Assembly (NCBI GenBank): GCA_018398805.1
Contig: JAGFBZ010000565.1
Location: 204,175-268,174 of the forward strand
Direction of reading: 5' to 3'
Length of the DNA stretch: 64,000 bases
DNA from: Hirundichthys speculiger
Lineage: Eukaryota > Chordata > Actinopteri > Beloniformes > Exocoetidae
Positions 20,142 through 32,530 of this stretch are shown here, piece by piece. The notes beneath the pieces were generated by a model. The model saw only the letters and a program-made list of their open reading frames with translations. It did no database searches and was not told where the DNA came from. A program made the position numbers and the translations under genes. Each line of letters opens with the position of its first letter. Within the stretch, counting starts at the first letter, position 1.

Positions 20142-22120
20142 TATGATTCCACTTGTCGTCATTTCTTATTTGGCTCATTATCGGTGAAACAGCGCCATCT
20201 CTGGTGGTTGAAATAAATACAGCGCACACTAAGTTGCCATTTTGTAAGAAGACAGGCATGAGGTGCTGCACTCGTGACGAGCCCTGGATTTTGACCAGTG
20301 CTTGTTCTGTTTCATACAGATTAAACGGCCTTCTTGGTTCATTCAGTTTCCTGACTCGTTTTTAACACAACACAACGCAGAGAGAGGGAGGAATCATTTG
20401 GAATTCATCAACTTACACACGTTCTTATGAAAAAAATCAGTTTAACACAGCATTCATGAATCCGGAGCAGATTTTTAGTAAGGAGGTGATTTGTCTCCAA
20501 ATCTACACACAGATGTATAAAGATTTCATGAATGAGACACTCTCTTATTAGGTTTAGGAAAACAACCCTTATTGTGTAACCATATACCGTTTGTAGTATA
20601 ATACAGAGTTGAGCTTTGTCTGTCTGTCACATACAAATCTCACTTCAATAAACATACTTTTTCTTTGACTCCCTTGAATGGTACATCAGTTCATCAAGTT
20701 AGTTCTGTCAACTATATAAAAAAAAAGAGCACCTGGGGCACATAGTCACTGACACACTCACATCACATCTTGCTACTTGGTTTCTCATGTGGATTCAACA
20801 ATGAGGCAGAGTATTTGTGTTCTTTGCATCATTGAGTTGGGACCAGGGCTTTCTGCAGCTAGACATGCTTTTAGATTAACAAAATGTCATTCACACTGTA
20901 GAAACTGGGTAAAAGATCTTGTCTATTTTTGACTGTAAACACACTTATTGCTGACTCATTACCTGACGCAATGTAACACATGTATTAAAATACTTTTAAA
21001 AAAGGAATTTAAAAAAGTAAAACACAAAACAGTTTTAAATGTCACAATCTATTACATGTGATCCAATATATATTTTCTGCTCTATGAAACAACATGCTGA
21101 GATGTTTCATGATTCCACAAATGCCATAACCCATATGACTTTCCCCTGAAGAAGTACTCGAAATACAATTCTGAGGTGGAGGTAATCCTACAATCACTAT
21201 GGATCCTTGCTTCTTTTTCCACCTACACAAGTTTAGTACTGTAGTCCTTTGAAATACTGTTTTGTGAAGTATTTGATATGCAGCTATTGTACACTCTCAA
21301 AATTAAAAAACTGAAGCATCGGTATCCATTCTACTGACTTCAGAGTAACTGAAAAAGTCAGTATTATTGCCATTTTTAGATCAAACTGAAAGTGGCATAT
21401 TTCTCCTCTGTTATGAAAAAAAATTTACATTCAATAATCATGACGATTAAGTTCTGTTTTTCAGTTATCTCCACTTCCCCTTTGTCCTTCATCATTCCGT
21501 ATCCTTTTCTCTTTTCACTTCATAGTCTACAGTCTCTTTGGCTGATACTCATCAGAAGAAATGAGGTGGATAGAGAACACTCCATTAATATCCTGTGCTC
21601 TCCTGAACATCTGCAGTGACAGAATATTGTAACATTAGCAGCGGCAGATGGGTTTGTTGATCTGCAGCAAAACTGAAACACATTTTCTGCTTCTTTACTT
21701 TCTTCTTGTTGCATGAATGCATACATATTTATAGAATCATATGTTACTAACCCTAGAAGGATTATGGAAAATACATGAGGCTTTCCTTCTGAGACGTCAC
21801 TTACCAGTGATAATGCAAGGCCGGATGAAGAAATGTATAAATGTTTAATAATGAAAGAAAATTAAATAAAGAAGTAAAATGATTTGTTTGCTACATCAGA
21901 TTTATCACTTGAAAGAGAAGGCCTCTCATTGTCCAATGTGGTACATCTCTCATCAGAAACATCTAATTATCTGTTGTGTGACTTCCAAAAAGGTTTTAGT
22001 GGGAGGTTGATTTTGATGAAGCATCCCTGTTGTCCTCATCAGAGAAGAGGAATAAAGAACCGCTTACCATGAATAATTTTGCACCATTAAGAGAGACAGG
22101 ATTCGTTTTCTGCTTATATA
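20142..22120. other. Non-coding stretch
   Basis: No supported gene or bounded repeat. Short open frames at 20153-20365, 21392-21619 and 21884-22072 show no known features. Confidence 0.5.
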
Positions 22121-22122
22121 TA

Positions 22123-23733
22123 CAGTGGAGGAAATAAGTATTTGATCCCCCGCTGATTTTGGCAGTTGTCATACTAAGAAATAAATGAACAGTCTAACTG
22201 TTAGTCTAAATGAAAACTAACAGTTTTTTTGGCAGCTTTATGTTAACAGTTGTAGAAAGAATATTGAAAAAAAAGAAAATTACACGAAATGATGAATAAA
22301 AATCAAATTGCAAGTCATTGAGGGAAATAAGTATTTGATCCCCAACCAACGTTGACCAGTGTTGGCTCCCACAGACCACTGGCATACTAATCTCACTGAA
22401 GTAATTACCTGCATGAGACATACCTGTTCCAAATAGTCACCTGAATAAAAAGCCATCTGCCCACAGATTCAGTAATACTCCACCATCTCCACCATGGGCA
22501 AGACTAAAGAGCTGTCAAAAGATGTCAGGGACAAAGTTGTTGAACTCCACAAGGCTGGAATGGGCTACAAAACCATAAGTAAGAAGCTGAATGAGAAGGT
22601 GACAGCTGTTGGTGCAATTATTTGGAAGTGGAAGAAGTAAAACATGACTGTTAATCAACCTAGGCTGGGGGCTCCATGGAAGATATCACCTCGTGGGGTC
22701 TTAATGATCATGTGAAAGGTTAGAGATCAGCCGAGAACTACAAGGGAGGAGCTGGTTAATGATCTCAAGGCAGCTGGGACCACAGTCACCAAGAAAACTA
22801 TTGGTAATACACTGAGATGTAATGGTTTAAAATCCTGCAGTGCGCACAAGGTCCCCCTGCTCAAGAAGGCTCACGTCCAGGCCCGACTCAGGTTTGCCAA
22901 CGAACATATTAATGACTCAGAAAGAGACTGGGAGAAGGTGCTGTGGTCAGATGAGACCAAAATTGAGCTCTTCGGCCTCAACTCAACTCGACGTGTTTGA
23001 AGGAAGAGAAATGCTGAATATGACCCCAAAAACACCATCCCTACTGTCAAGCATGGCGGTGGAAGCCTTATGCTTTGGGGGTGTTGCTCTTCTAAGGGGA
23101 CAGGTCGACTTCACCGCATCGATGGGAAGATGAACGGGGCCATGTACCGCAAAATCTTGGGCGACAACCTCCTTGTCTCCACAAGGACATTGAAAATGGG
23201 TGGTGGATGGGTCTTCCAGCATGACAACGACCCAAAACATACAGCCAAGGAAACAAAGGAGTGGCTCCATAAGAAGCACATCAAGGTCATGGAATGGCCT
23301 AGCCAGTCTCCTGACCTTAATCCTATTGAAGATCTATGGAGAGAGCTGAAGCTGCGAGTTTCCAAGCACAAGCCTCAAAACCTTCAGGATTTGGAGATGA
23401 TCTGCAGAGAGGAGTGGATGAAAATTACTCCTGATGTGTGTGCAAACCTAGTAAGCAACTACAAGAAATGTCTGACAGCTGTGCTTGCCAACAAGGGTTT
23501 TGCCACCAAGTATTAGATCATGTTTTGCAAGGGGATCAAATACTTATTTCCCTCAATGACTTGCAAATTAACTTTTATTTTTCATTTTATGTCATTTTCT
23601 CAATTTTTTTTTTCAATATTCTTTCAATAACTGTTAAAATAAGGCTGCAATAGAAGTCTGAAACTGTTCATTTGTTACTTAGTATGACAACTGCTAAAAT
23701 CAGCGGGGGACCAAATACTTATTTCCTCCACTG
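22123..23733 (+). mobile_element. Full-length Tc1 transposon with IR/DR ends
   Basis: Bounded by TA target duplications (22121-22122 and 23734-23735). The terminal repeats begin CAGTGGAGGAAATAAGTATT and are inverted at the right end. A second copy of GGGAAATAAGTATTTGATCC lies about 200 bp inside each end (22321-22342 and 23533-23555), giving the two-site IR/DR layout known from Sleeping Beauty-like Tc1 elements. It contains one degenerate transposase frame. Confidence 0.92.
22494..23516 (+). pseudogene. Tc1 transposase with three nonsense codons
   Basis: From the ATG at 22494 the frame runs 341 codons to TAG/TAA at 23514-23516 with no frameshift, but with nonsense codons at 22638-22640 (codon 49), 22713-22715 (codon 74) and 22998-23000 (codon 169). 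The N-terminal paired-like helix-turn-helix region is followed by the DDE core: [18 protein letters not shown] and [11 protein letters not shown], the DD34E pattern of Tc1. Length matches the 340-residue family norm. The intact frame and few substitutions suggest a moderately young but dead copy. Confidence 0.92.
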
Positions 23734-23736
23734 TAC

Positions 23737-24058
23737 ACTCAGTTGCCACTTTATTAGGCCCACCTTGCTGGTACCGGGTTGGACCCCCTTTTGCCTTCAG
23801 AACTACCTTTATCCTTCATGGCATAGATTCAACAAGGTGCTGGAAACATTCCTCAGAGAGTTTGGTCCATATTGACATGATAGCATCACGCAGTTGCTGC
23901 AGATTTGTCGGCTGCACATCCATGATGTGAATCTCCAGTTGGATTGAGATCTGGTGACTGTGGAGGCCATTTGACTACAGTGAACTCATTGTCATATTCA
24001 AGAAACCAGTCTGAGATGATTTGCGCTTTATGACATGAAGGACTATCTTGTGTGGACC
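23737..24058 (-). pseudogene. Second Tc1-like element, terminal and 3' transposase fragment
   Basis: Starts at the terminal sequence CACTCAGTTGCCACTTTATT, immediately beside the TA of the full-length Tc1. On the minus strand it reads pieces of a Tc1-type transposase C-terminus (WFLEYDNEFTVVKWPPQSPD) with stops in the remainder. It has lost its other end. The full-length Tc1 appears to have inserted at the TA flanking this older element. Confidence 0.65.
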
Positions 24059-25424
24059 ACAAAATAATAATCCATATAATGTCTTGGTGATCATGGGCAT
24101 ATCCATGTATGTATGTAACTGTATTATGTTTTCAGTGCGTACCATCATTTGCCACTGGTTAATGCTATCCGAGTTCAATTTTTTTGACTTAATATTATTG
24201 AATAAGAACCAAGCTGAAACAATTTTTTATTCAGTCTGCTGGCTCTAAGTGATTTCTTTGTACCACAACATAGTTGAGGACATGCAGTCTTTTTTTACTT
24301 GTATTTTTTTTTCATAAGGCCTTTAGTGTAAAGATTTAACACATGCAATCCGCAAAAGTATCATATGATAGGATCAATTAATAAGTGAGCTAACTGTAGG
24401 GTTGTTTTTTTTTTTTTTTTTTTTTTTTGCTGTAAGGCAACACCATGGTAAAGTAATTTATTATAATTGTCTAGCTTTGAATAGAACTTTTCCTCACTCA
24501 CTAGTGCTAATTTGAATTTAAAAATAGAACTATCTCTCACCAAAAGATGAGAAAAAAATGGTGAGATAAGAATACCAACCGCATCTTATGTATCACCCCT
24601 CAGTTTTCTGGTTTCTGCTTTTTTTTATAGTTCTTGTTTTTATTTTCAGGCACATTAATATTCACAGATTGTCTCCAGCTTTCCCTATTTCAAAATGTAT
24701 GCATTATCTTGGAACACATATCTTTAGAATACGACACTTCTTTTGTTTTTCCCTTTCTCTTTTTTTTTTTTTATTCTTATTTTTGGAATGTATAAACAAG
24801 ACTGATTAAGGAGGAAAATGGGTAGACTACAACCCTCATTATTTCTTCATCAGTTAAGCAGATAAAAGGCCTGGAGGTAATTTCAGGTGCAGTGCTGGCA
24901 AAACTAATCTATCAGACAGACAACACGAACATTAAATGTGGTCAAAACAAAAATTTGATGCATTTTTAGGAGATAAGAATGAATGCTCAGCAGTGAAAGG
25001 CCTGGACATTCATGGAAGAATGGATGATCACAAGGAAAAACATATATAAATAAGTAAATTAATAAACTCTTCTGGAAGGACCCATATCATCATGCACATC
25101 TACCAAAGAAAGAGAGGTTTTTACAAGATTAGATGAGAATTAAAAACATGTTGGTGTGAGCCTGTTCCAATCATATTATCTGATCTTAGAATATCACAAT
25201 TAAACATATTCTTTCAAGACCATACATGGTTTCCAATTCCACATTAATACATGTGTATAAATGCTAGAAAACAGACAACAATCTTAATTCTCATTGAAAT
25301 AGCGATTTTGACTCTACTAGATATTTAAGCAAATGCTGCAGTTTAAATATTTATTGGAAATGAATATTACTACAGATAAATGATGTAAAACATACTTTGA
25401 GAACAACCTGCAACACTTTCAAAT
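24059..25424. other. Non-coding stretch with T-runs
   Basis: A T24 run lies at 24405-24428 and T-rich runs near 24760. No supported gene. Confidence 0.5.
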
Positions 25425-25575
25425 ACTGACAACTGAAACAAGTGACCTGTCCAGGGTGTACCCCTGCCTTTCACTCAAAGAGAGCTGGGATAGACTCCAG
25501 CAGATGCCCGTGACCATGCAGAGGATTAAATGGGCATAAATAATGGATGGATGGATGGATGGATGGATGGATGAG
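25425..25575 (-). repeat. LINE 3'-tail fragment ending in (GATG)n
   Basis: GACCTGTCCAGGGTGTACCC, AAAGAGAGCTGGGATAGACT and CCAGCAGATGCCCGTGACC, followed by seven or more ATGG units (25543-25573). This is the same LINE 3' sequence, inverted, as at 7263, 36138 and 56168. Confidence 0.75.
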
Positions 25576-26890
25576 ACAGCTGCAGTAAAAGCCTGAATGG
25601 CATCACAAATGAAGAAACCCACTCTTTACTGATGACCATAAGTTGGAGACTTCAGACAGTCATTGTCTGAAAAGTATTCCCATTAAGAGAATTAACATTT
25701 ATTATATATGGCAATGTCATTTGACATTTTTTTAAAATTCTTCTAAAGACATAACTTGTTATAAACACATTCACATTGCTCTAACTCAAATATATTCGGG
25801 TAAACACAGAGGCTAAATTTCCAGCAAGTGTGCGAGCTTTCAAATACTTCCAGATCTGTGGAGATATGTCATCTATGATATGACATTATTAAAAAATGGT
25901 TTAATCTTGCCTCTTGTGTCTCTGTGACTGAAGATCATCTGGTAACCTTGCATGACACTTGTTTATCTCCTTGCCTCATGCCTCATTTGGTATTCTGTTT
26001 CAGTCTGAACAAACAAACAAAAACAACTTCTTACTTTCTCTAACTCTTCAAACAGGATTTGTGATCTCGCAATTCAATGTCAGACATTTTTTTTTCCTTT
26101 AGTTCTGCTCAGTGTCGTAAGGGGCTGCGGCCTGTCCCAGCTTTACACACTTTATAACTCAGCCCGTACAATTTTTATACAAAATGCAGTAGTCTTGGAA
26201 TTTCAAATTTTATAATTCCATTTTATTTATTTATTTATTATTTTATTTGGAATGAACCAGGATTACTTACATAAGAGCAAATACTGCATTAAAGGTGTAA
26301 AGGAGCAAAAGCCTTTTTGACAGAATTTGGGAAGTGTGGTGCAGACTCAGACATCATCACTCAGTAATTTGATTTGGGCAGTCATAGGTAGTTGTGCGGT
26401 GCAGACACCAGACACCAGAAGTACTGCACTATTCTGGACCAAACAAAAAAAAACAAACAAAAAAAAAGGTCATATGTTTATATAATTAATTTTGAATTAT
26501 GTGTTTCTGTCTTTTTTTGTGGTTTTATGCTTTATTATAAATAAAGTTCTGTGGAAGGTGTTACATTTTAAGTAAAATTTTAAGTTAATCTATCTTGATA
26601 ACTTAAAAATACATTTAAAGTTAAAACTGCAACATTTTCATATCAGGGCATCCTAAAACTACACCATTACACAACAACAAAGTTGTATTTTTCAACTTTA
26701 CTCCTTTTTTAAAAGTTTTCTCCTCCAACGCCACTTCCTCTCATTGATACAAAATGCATTCTGGAACTCTTACATTACAAGTCTACATAAATCTCCACTG
26801 GATGCATCATCGATAAAATGGGTGGAGAACACATCAGCCATACTTGACTAGATACATGCTTTGAATTGGAACATTACTTTGACTGCGACT
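25576..26890. other. Non-coding stretch
   Basis: No supported gene; ATTT-rich at 26220-26250 and A-rich at 26440-26470. Confidence 0.5.
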
Positions 26891-26896
26891 GTAGCG

Positions 26897-26926
26897 ACTG
26901 GTGTCCAAGTGCACAAGGACACCAGT
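26897..26926. repeat. Perfect 10-bp hairpin
   Basis: ACTGGTGTCC and its complement GGACACCAGT around a 10-bp spacer. About 60 bp downstream, plus-strand sequence at 26970-27090 reads a weak BED-finger-like piece (KCSMCDRQV), so this may be a shred of a hAT element. Confidence 0.5.
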
Positions 26927-27183
26927 ATCGACAAGAACACCTATTGAGAAACCGTTCCTGTCTCAGGGGATGTATTGAGAAATCATTACTGGCTCTTTAA
27001 AAGCAACAAGGAGATACAGGATAACTTAAAATGCAGCATGTGTGACAGACAGGTAAGGTATGGCAGCAGTGATGTGTTTCTGCTTCAAACCTTCCTTGTT
27101 AGCCTTTTTAAAGGTTGATCACAAAATGTTAGTTTAAAGTACGTTTTCAGTTTTAGAGCATTTTGGGTTGTTGAAATAATGTT

Positions 27184-27226
27184 TGGACAGCATGTCCAAA
27201 GCTAAGAGTTTTGGACATGCTGTCCA
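27184..27226. repeat. Perfect 17-bp hairpin
   Basis: TGGACAGCATGTCCAAA and its exact complement separated by GCTAAGAGT. No target duplication seen. Each arm is itself partly palindromic. Confidence 0.7.
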
Positions 27227-27327
27227 GCTGTACATTTATTTTGAAAACGTGATCTTGAAATAGTGTGGTTACACTATGTTTACTCACGTATACGTTCTAT
27301 CTGTATTTCAGTTTCACTCTGGTCACA

Positions 27328-27552
27328 TCATGAAACATTGTCCTGATAGCAGAATAGGCTTTTGTTGGAAGCGTTAAACGTAAAGAGGTTGAAACTAGGT
27401 TTCCATGTGGATATATCAGAGGAGAAACCTGAGATTAATCCTTTAATGGGGTCATCTGGAGAGAATGACAGATTAAATTGGATATCATCTGTGTAGCAGT
27501 GATGCATTAAGTGTGTATAGCAAAGAGAACTGAGTACTGAGCTTTGGGACAT
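27328..27552 (-). pseudogene. LINE reverse-transcriptase fragment (L2-like)
   Basis: The minus-strand frame contains HCYTDDIQFNLSFSPDDP, a mutated form of the YADD-type reverse-transcriptase active site followed by the usual SDISTW stretch. Only about 75 residues remain. Confidence 0.6.
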
Positions 27553-27734
27553 CCTGGTATTTCACACATTAAAACAAAAGTCATGAGCAGACATGAGCAC
27601 CAAGTTCTGGGGGATACACATCACAGATAGTCCAACGTGCAGCTGGAACATCACACATCAGTGGTTAAGTGAGAACAGCAGTGTTTGCACTTTCTCTGCA
27701 GAATGAGAAGAATACAATACCACACTCCCATCTT

Positions 27735-28075
27735 TACCACCGCCTGCAGAAGCTTGATAGAGAGCACCATGATTAACGGCACCTCTGTCTGCTGTAGCAG
27801 CTGAGCTTCAGGACACCCTGCAAATGAGTGGTGAGGACAGCTGAGCAGATCACTGCAACTTCTCTTTCCCCCATCCAGGGCATAACACACAACTGCTGTC
27901 TGATGTGTGCCAGTAACATCATTATGGACTCAAATCATCCTCCCCATGGACTAGTTTGCTGGCCTCTGGCTAGAGGTACCACAGCTTCAGGAGCAGAAGA
28001 ACCTGGTTCTGTACCAGCTTCATTACCATCTGTCCACTTTCTCAGTACAGGAGGCTCAAAGGGCTGCATTTAGTT
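27735..28075 (+). pseudogene. LINE ORF2 C-terminal fragment (Rex1/L2-like)
   Basis: Plus-strand sequence gives VVRTAEQITATSLSPIQGI and NIIMDSNHPPHG, a diverged match to the conserved end of Rex1-type LINE proteins, with stops upstream in the ESTMINGTSVCC part. Opposite in orientation to the neighbouring fragment at 27328-27552. Confidence 0.55.
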
Positions 28076-28234
28076 TTAAGCCCTGTTCTTTACTCTGTAT
28101 ACACAGTACTGTAAACCAGCATATATTATAATACTATTAAGTTTACATATATCACAGTCATGCTGCGTCTGATCACTGGAGGAGATATGTCAGCCTACAG
28201 ACAGTAGGTTTAGAGGCTGTCAAACTGGTGTGCT

Positions 28235-28530
28235 GAGAAAAGCTTGGCTCTAACTACTAAAAAGACCAAAGAGCAGAAAATTGATTTATGGAGAAAACAA
28301 GATGTTCACCTGCCACTGAACATAAATGGGGAGGAGGTGGAGAGAATCTCCAGTTTCAGGCTCTTAGGCATGCACATCTCAGAGGGCCTGACAAAGACAT
28401 ACAACACACGCTGCCTCATTAAAAAAAAAAAAAAAGCACTACGGAGACTGTATTTCCTGAGAACTCAGGAAAATGAGCTTTTCCCAGCAGATGCTGATTT
28501 CCTAGTATGCTCGCTCATGTCATCTTGATA
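28235..28530 (+). pseudogene. LINE reverse-transcriptase thumb fragment
   Basis: LPLNINGEEVERISSFRLLG followed by MHISEGLTKT is the standard segment after the LINE reverse-transcriptase core. It then hits an A15 run (28421-28435) and decays. Order relative to 27735-28075 is reversed from a normal LINE, so these are separate insertions or rearranged. Confidence 0.65.
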
Positions 28531-28845
28531 CAGTATGGTAACAGTTTGTGAAAGAAGAAAAGAAGTAGAGAGAGACAGAGAGAGAAAGTGTGAATAGCAT
28601 ATAAGATGTCTAATGTGTGTATGGTTCAAGAGATATCATTAACCAGAGCCAAAGTCCTTGTGTGCATTAACATGCTTGGCCAATAAAGCTGGTTGTGATT
28701 TGAAAACACAGTTGAGGCAAAATTAGTATCACAACATCATGCTAACCACAGAACGTGAATGTTTAACCACTGCATGTGTGACAGTGTGGGGGTCCTGTCA
28801 CTGTATACCTCCGATTGATCACGTGTCCTGGCTACTTGGCCACAG

Positions 28846-28925
28846 GGATATCCCTTTGGCTGACTGGTAAGCACACGTGACTCTCACCTGGGAGTCTGGG
28901 GATCAAATCCCGCCTGGGCCCTCTG
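28846..28925 (+). repeat. tRNA-like SINE head or tRNA pseudogene
   Basis: A box-A-like TGGCTGACTGGTAAGC is followed about 36 bp later by the box-B-like GGATCAAATCC, with a possible anticodon stem GACTC/GAGTC between. The loops do not fit a standard tRNA well, so a tRNA-derived SINE is preferred over a functional tRNA. Confidence 0.45.
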
Positions 28926-30325
28926 TAGTGTCCCTTGCCACACATGCATGTAGTTGAGTAGATCCCAGTGTGTGCTACATGTTTGCATGATATTCTGTGG
29001 TTTCTGTGTCAAACTGCATTTAACTGTACTATGTAATGAGCACTTTCAAGTAGGTGGAGACACGTTGGGTGGGGAAAAAACTTGTTTTCCACAGTCACAA
29101 ATTTGTTTATAGATATGTTAGTCTAGAAAAAAGGAGTTGTGACAGGTATGGAAAATGCTTAATTGAAATTCAGGGATTGTTTACTTTTATATTTCTGTAG
29201 ATGGTATAAAATATCTCAATACTGTTTCATATTTTTCAACTTCATTTCATATAATAATAGTCTAAACATCCATTTTTGTGTATAAGGCATGTTAACACAT
29301 GGGGGAAAAGAAAAGCTTCTTTCTGTTTTGGAGGGTTGCCATTTCTTCTCATAACAGACTTTGTTTAAAAATTCGCCCCACATTCTCTGTGGGGACAGCT
29401 TAGCAGTACTAGAAGGCCACCAAAATGTCACCTCTGCCTCTCGTGGGCAAATTTGTTGTTACCTTTTTATCCTATCCTTTATCCTTTTTTCTGTATTTGA
29501 AAAGTGATTATTAATAACAACAGTCTCGTGTACTCTTCAGAAAACCTATGGGTGATGTCATGGGGTTTGTCCAGTTTTTCATATGCAGTCTGAACTCCAA
29601 GGTCATGTCATGCACCGTCAGTACCGTGTGTCTCCTCTTGCATAACAATAAGGTTCAGTTGTAGAAGACCCAGAAGGACTCCGCTAATAAAGGATAACAC
29701 ACAAACAAATACTCTTAAAACTTTTTGAGAAAAAAATGAGCTTTTGGGCAAGTCACATTAGTGGTGGAAAGAAGAACACTAAACTCCTGCCCTCAACTAA
29801 ACTCTTACTCAGTAAAAACACCTAGCTTAGCAGAGAACTGTCTCCTCCATGCGTAAAAAACTAGGCATCACAACAAAACTCAAGTTGGCCCTCAGCTGCA
29901 ATGCAGTTAGAGCTCTGAGAGGCACATGTTACACATTTGCTCTCAGCTCTTGATGTGGGAGACATCTGAATATCTTGACTTAAAAGACCCGCAACTCACA
30001 TGCCATACACAAGCTGGAGGCAATTGTCTCAATGATTAGGAATATTTTGCTTTCAAGGTGAAAAAGCGTGGCTTTCACTGTCAGCACATGTCAGGAGTAT
30101 GTTCTGTGCTCTTACAGGGAAATCTCTGGTGCTCACAGTATTCTGAGGAGGGCACGAATTACAAACAGGCATGTTGGACTGACGGGCAAAGGTCTATCAA
30201 CAAAATCCTTCAAACCTGTCCCTGTCAATACACGTTGTTTTCAAAAATGTAAGATGCTATTCTTGTTCCAGAGAAAACAATCTACCAGGAACTAAGCCCC
30301 CTGCAATAACTCCCACTGCATTAAT
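28926..30325. other. Non-coding stretch
   Basis: No supported gene or bounded repeat. Confidence 0.5.
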
Positions 30326-30655
30326 GTGCTTAGAGAGGCATATTCAATCAGCACTTTCACTGATTTTGAATCAGCACCAGTTCACAACAGCAGATCAGAG
30401 GATGCCATAAACACAACTGTGCACACTGCACTCTACCATCTGGAACACCCTAAAAATTACAGTTTTGACACACCTACACTTGGAGTTGGTGTGCCAAAAC
30501 CTTTGATTGGTGCTATATGTGAGGCTTCCTTGCTTTTAAAACTCCCATCTCTCCGAGAAACGGTAATCAGGCTTCTCCCAATCAAAGCAGTAAACAGTTT
30601 AAGGAAGATGCTCCCACATCACAGGAGTCAGATCATAAAAATTGGCAACTTATAA
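30326..30655 (+). pseudogene. Possible LINE reverse-transcriptase shred
   Basis: A 109-codon open frame contains DAINTTVHTALYHLE, which resembles the LINE segment just before the first reverse-transcriptase aspartate. The rest is unrecognisable. Low confidence. Confidence 0.25.
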
Positions 30656-32489
30656 TCAATATATTTGTGGAGCATCCACATATAAAGGACGAAGCCTTAC
30701 ACTTAGTGTAGATGAAATGAATTATAGTAGATTCCTTAAATATTCATGTAGAGACTGAAAATGATGTTGATTCTCAACATGTATTCAGACCTACTCACTC
30801 TATCCATTAAACCTCTGACCTTGTTTTTACATATGTCATAGAAAGTAGATAAACTGTTTTTCCTTACAACCCCATCTTAACTGGTTATTTTACAATAATC
30901 CTTTGATTTTACATTAACTGAATGCACAGCATCCCAGAGGAGATTTAAATTTAGCAGGTGTAAGTGTGGCACACTGGATGGTTGGAAGCTCAAACACCAG
31001 TGTTCTTACGCTTGAGATTGTAGCTGCTGTGTTCATCAGTGAGAAGTAGCGTTGCATACTGTACATGAAGCGCTGGCTCAGTGTTTTTCAATTAGCAGCA
31101 CATTTTAAAGTGCTTTGTTGACTGAAAGGTTAAACGTTGCAGCCACTTCTAGGCTGGCCACTAGGAGCACCAGGGGTTTCTGCTAATCGATCAAAGATTC
31201 ATGCTACTGTTTTTCTCACATGACACCACAAGATGAGTCACAAAGAACGATGCTGGCTGTCTCGAGAGCAGCAGTCTCAAACTACTTTCTGGCAAAGTTT
31301 GACTGAATATGGACATGGCTGCTTGTAAATGAATATAGTAGTGACATATTTATTTCCATTGTCCATGTAAAAGGTTTACCTGAAATATTTTTTTCAAGAT
31401 CAAGAATATCAGCGTGCAGATTTCCAGTACGTCGAGGAACCAGGGTTTGATGGGTAATGTATTTCATATATGAGGTTTTATATTCTTTATCTCTGCTTTG
31501 AATAGGATGAGATGAGTGGCAGATGTTCTCTCTACAGAGAAATCTGAAGATACCCCTTTAAAAATGTATCAAATATAGTCAAAAATATATCCATGCAAAA
31601 TGTCTTGGTGTGTTTTTTTTCTCCTTGAGCTAATCCTTTTTCTTTAAGCTTTGTTAGTGTATTATGCTGCTTAAAAATGACTTGGTTGGAATGTTAAAGT
31701 AGAAATCTCAAAAAACTCCATTTTAGTGTCTTTGGCAGATCTATGAAAAAAAGACAGCTAGGTCGCCAGGTGTGATATTATACTTCTATAACACCAGCTG
31801 CAAACATTAAGTTCACATGTACTGCTATTCCTCAGAAATCAGCTTTTTTTCTCCCCCTTTTCTTATAAAAGCAGTGCAAAGACTCCACCTTAAAAAGTAG
31901 CCTGGCTACTTTTCTTGGGGATTATATTCTCTGTTATAATTACAGGCCTGAATTATTGTCCCAGTCCAGGCCTGATGTGGACTATTTAACACAGTGGCAA
32001 GCAAGACCCCTTTTAAATTGTAAGGGTACAATATATATCTGCCAGGATATCACACTGAATCTGAACACCCCAGCCCTGGAGAGCTCTCTCTGAAGGCAGG
32101 CGTGTTTTATGAGCTGCACCTCAACAAACAGGAAAGCTCTTCAGAGAGTCATAAAGTCAGTGCAACAGATGACTGATATACAGCTACCATCACAACAGAA
32201 AGATGCTGCGATGCCTAAAAAGCTCATACTTTAAGTTTCCTTAAAGTAAAGTTTTTACCATAGCGATATTAATGAATGCAATTGCTTTTCTTCATTATTT
32301 ATCATCTGGGACATGCAATTTCATTGTACAGCTGTGCAATGTCAGTAAAAACATTAAACTGACATTTAATTAAATAAGCACAACATCAGTCTCCTTTTTT
32401 CAAGCCACTGCAATCGGAAAAGCCAGAAGTGGTGGTTTTACTGCTGCTTACACCACATTTTCTCATGAAAAACTATTACCCTATTAATT

Positions 32490-32493
<4 letters not shown>

Positions 32494-32526
<33 letters not shown>
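32494..32526. repeat. (GA)n microsatellite
   Basis: About 16 AG dinucleotide repeats. Confidence 0.95.

Positions 32527-32530
<4 letters not shown>

Noticed and set aside
25543..25573. CRISPR-like tandem repeat
   Set aside because: A simple (ATGG)n LINE tail without spacers; eukaryotic context.
28846..28925. Functional tRNA gene
   Set aside because: The cloverleaf does not close properly; promoter boxes alone fit a SINE head.
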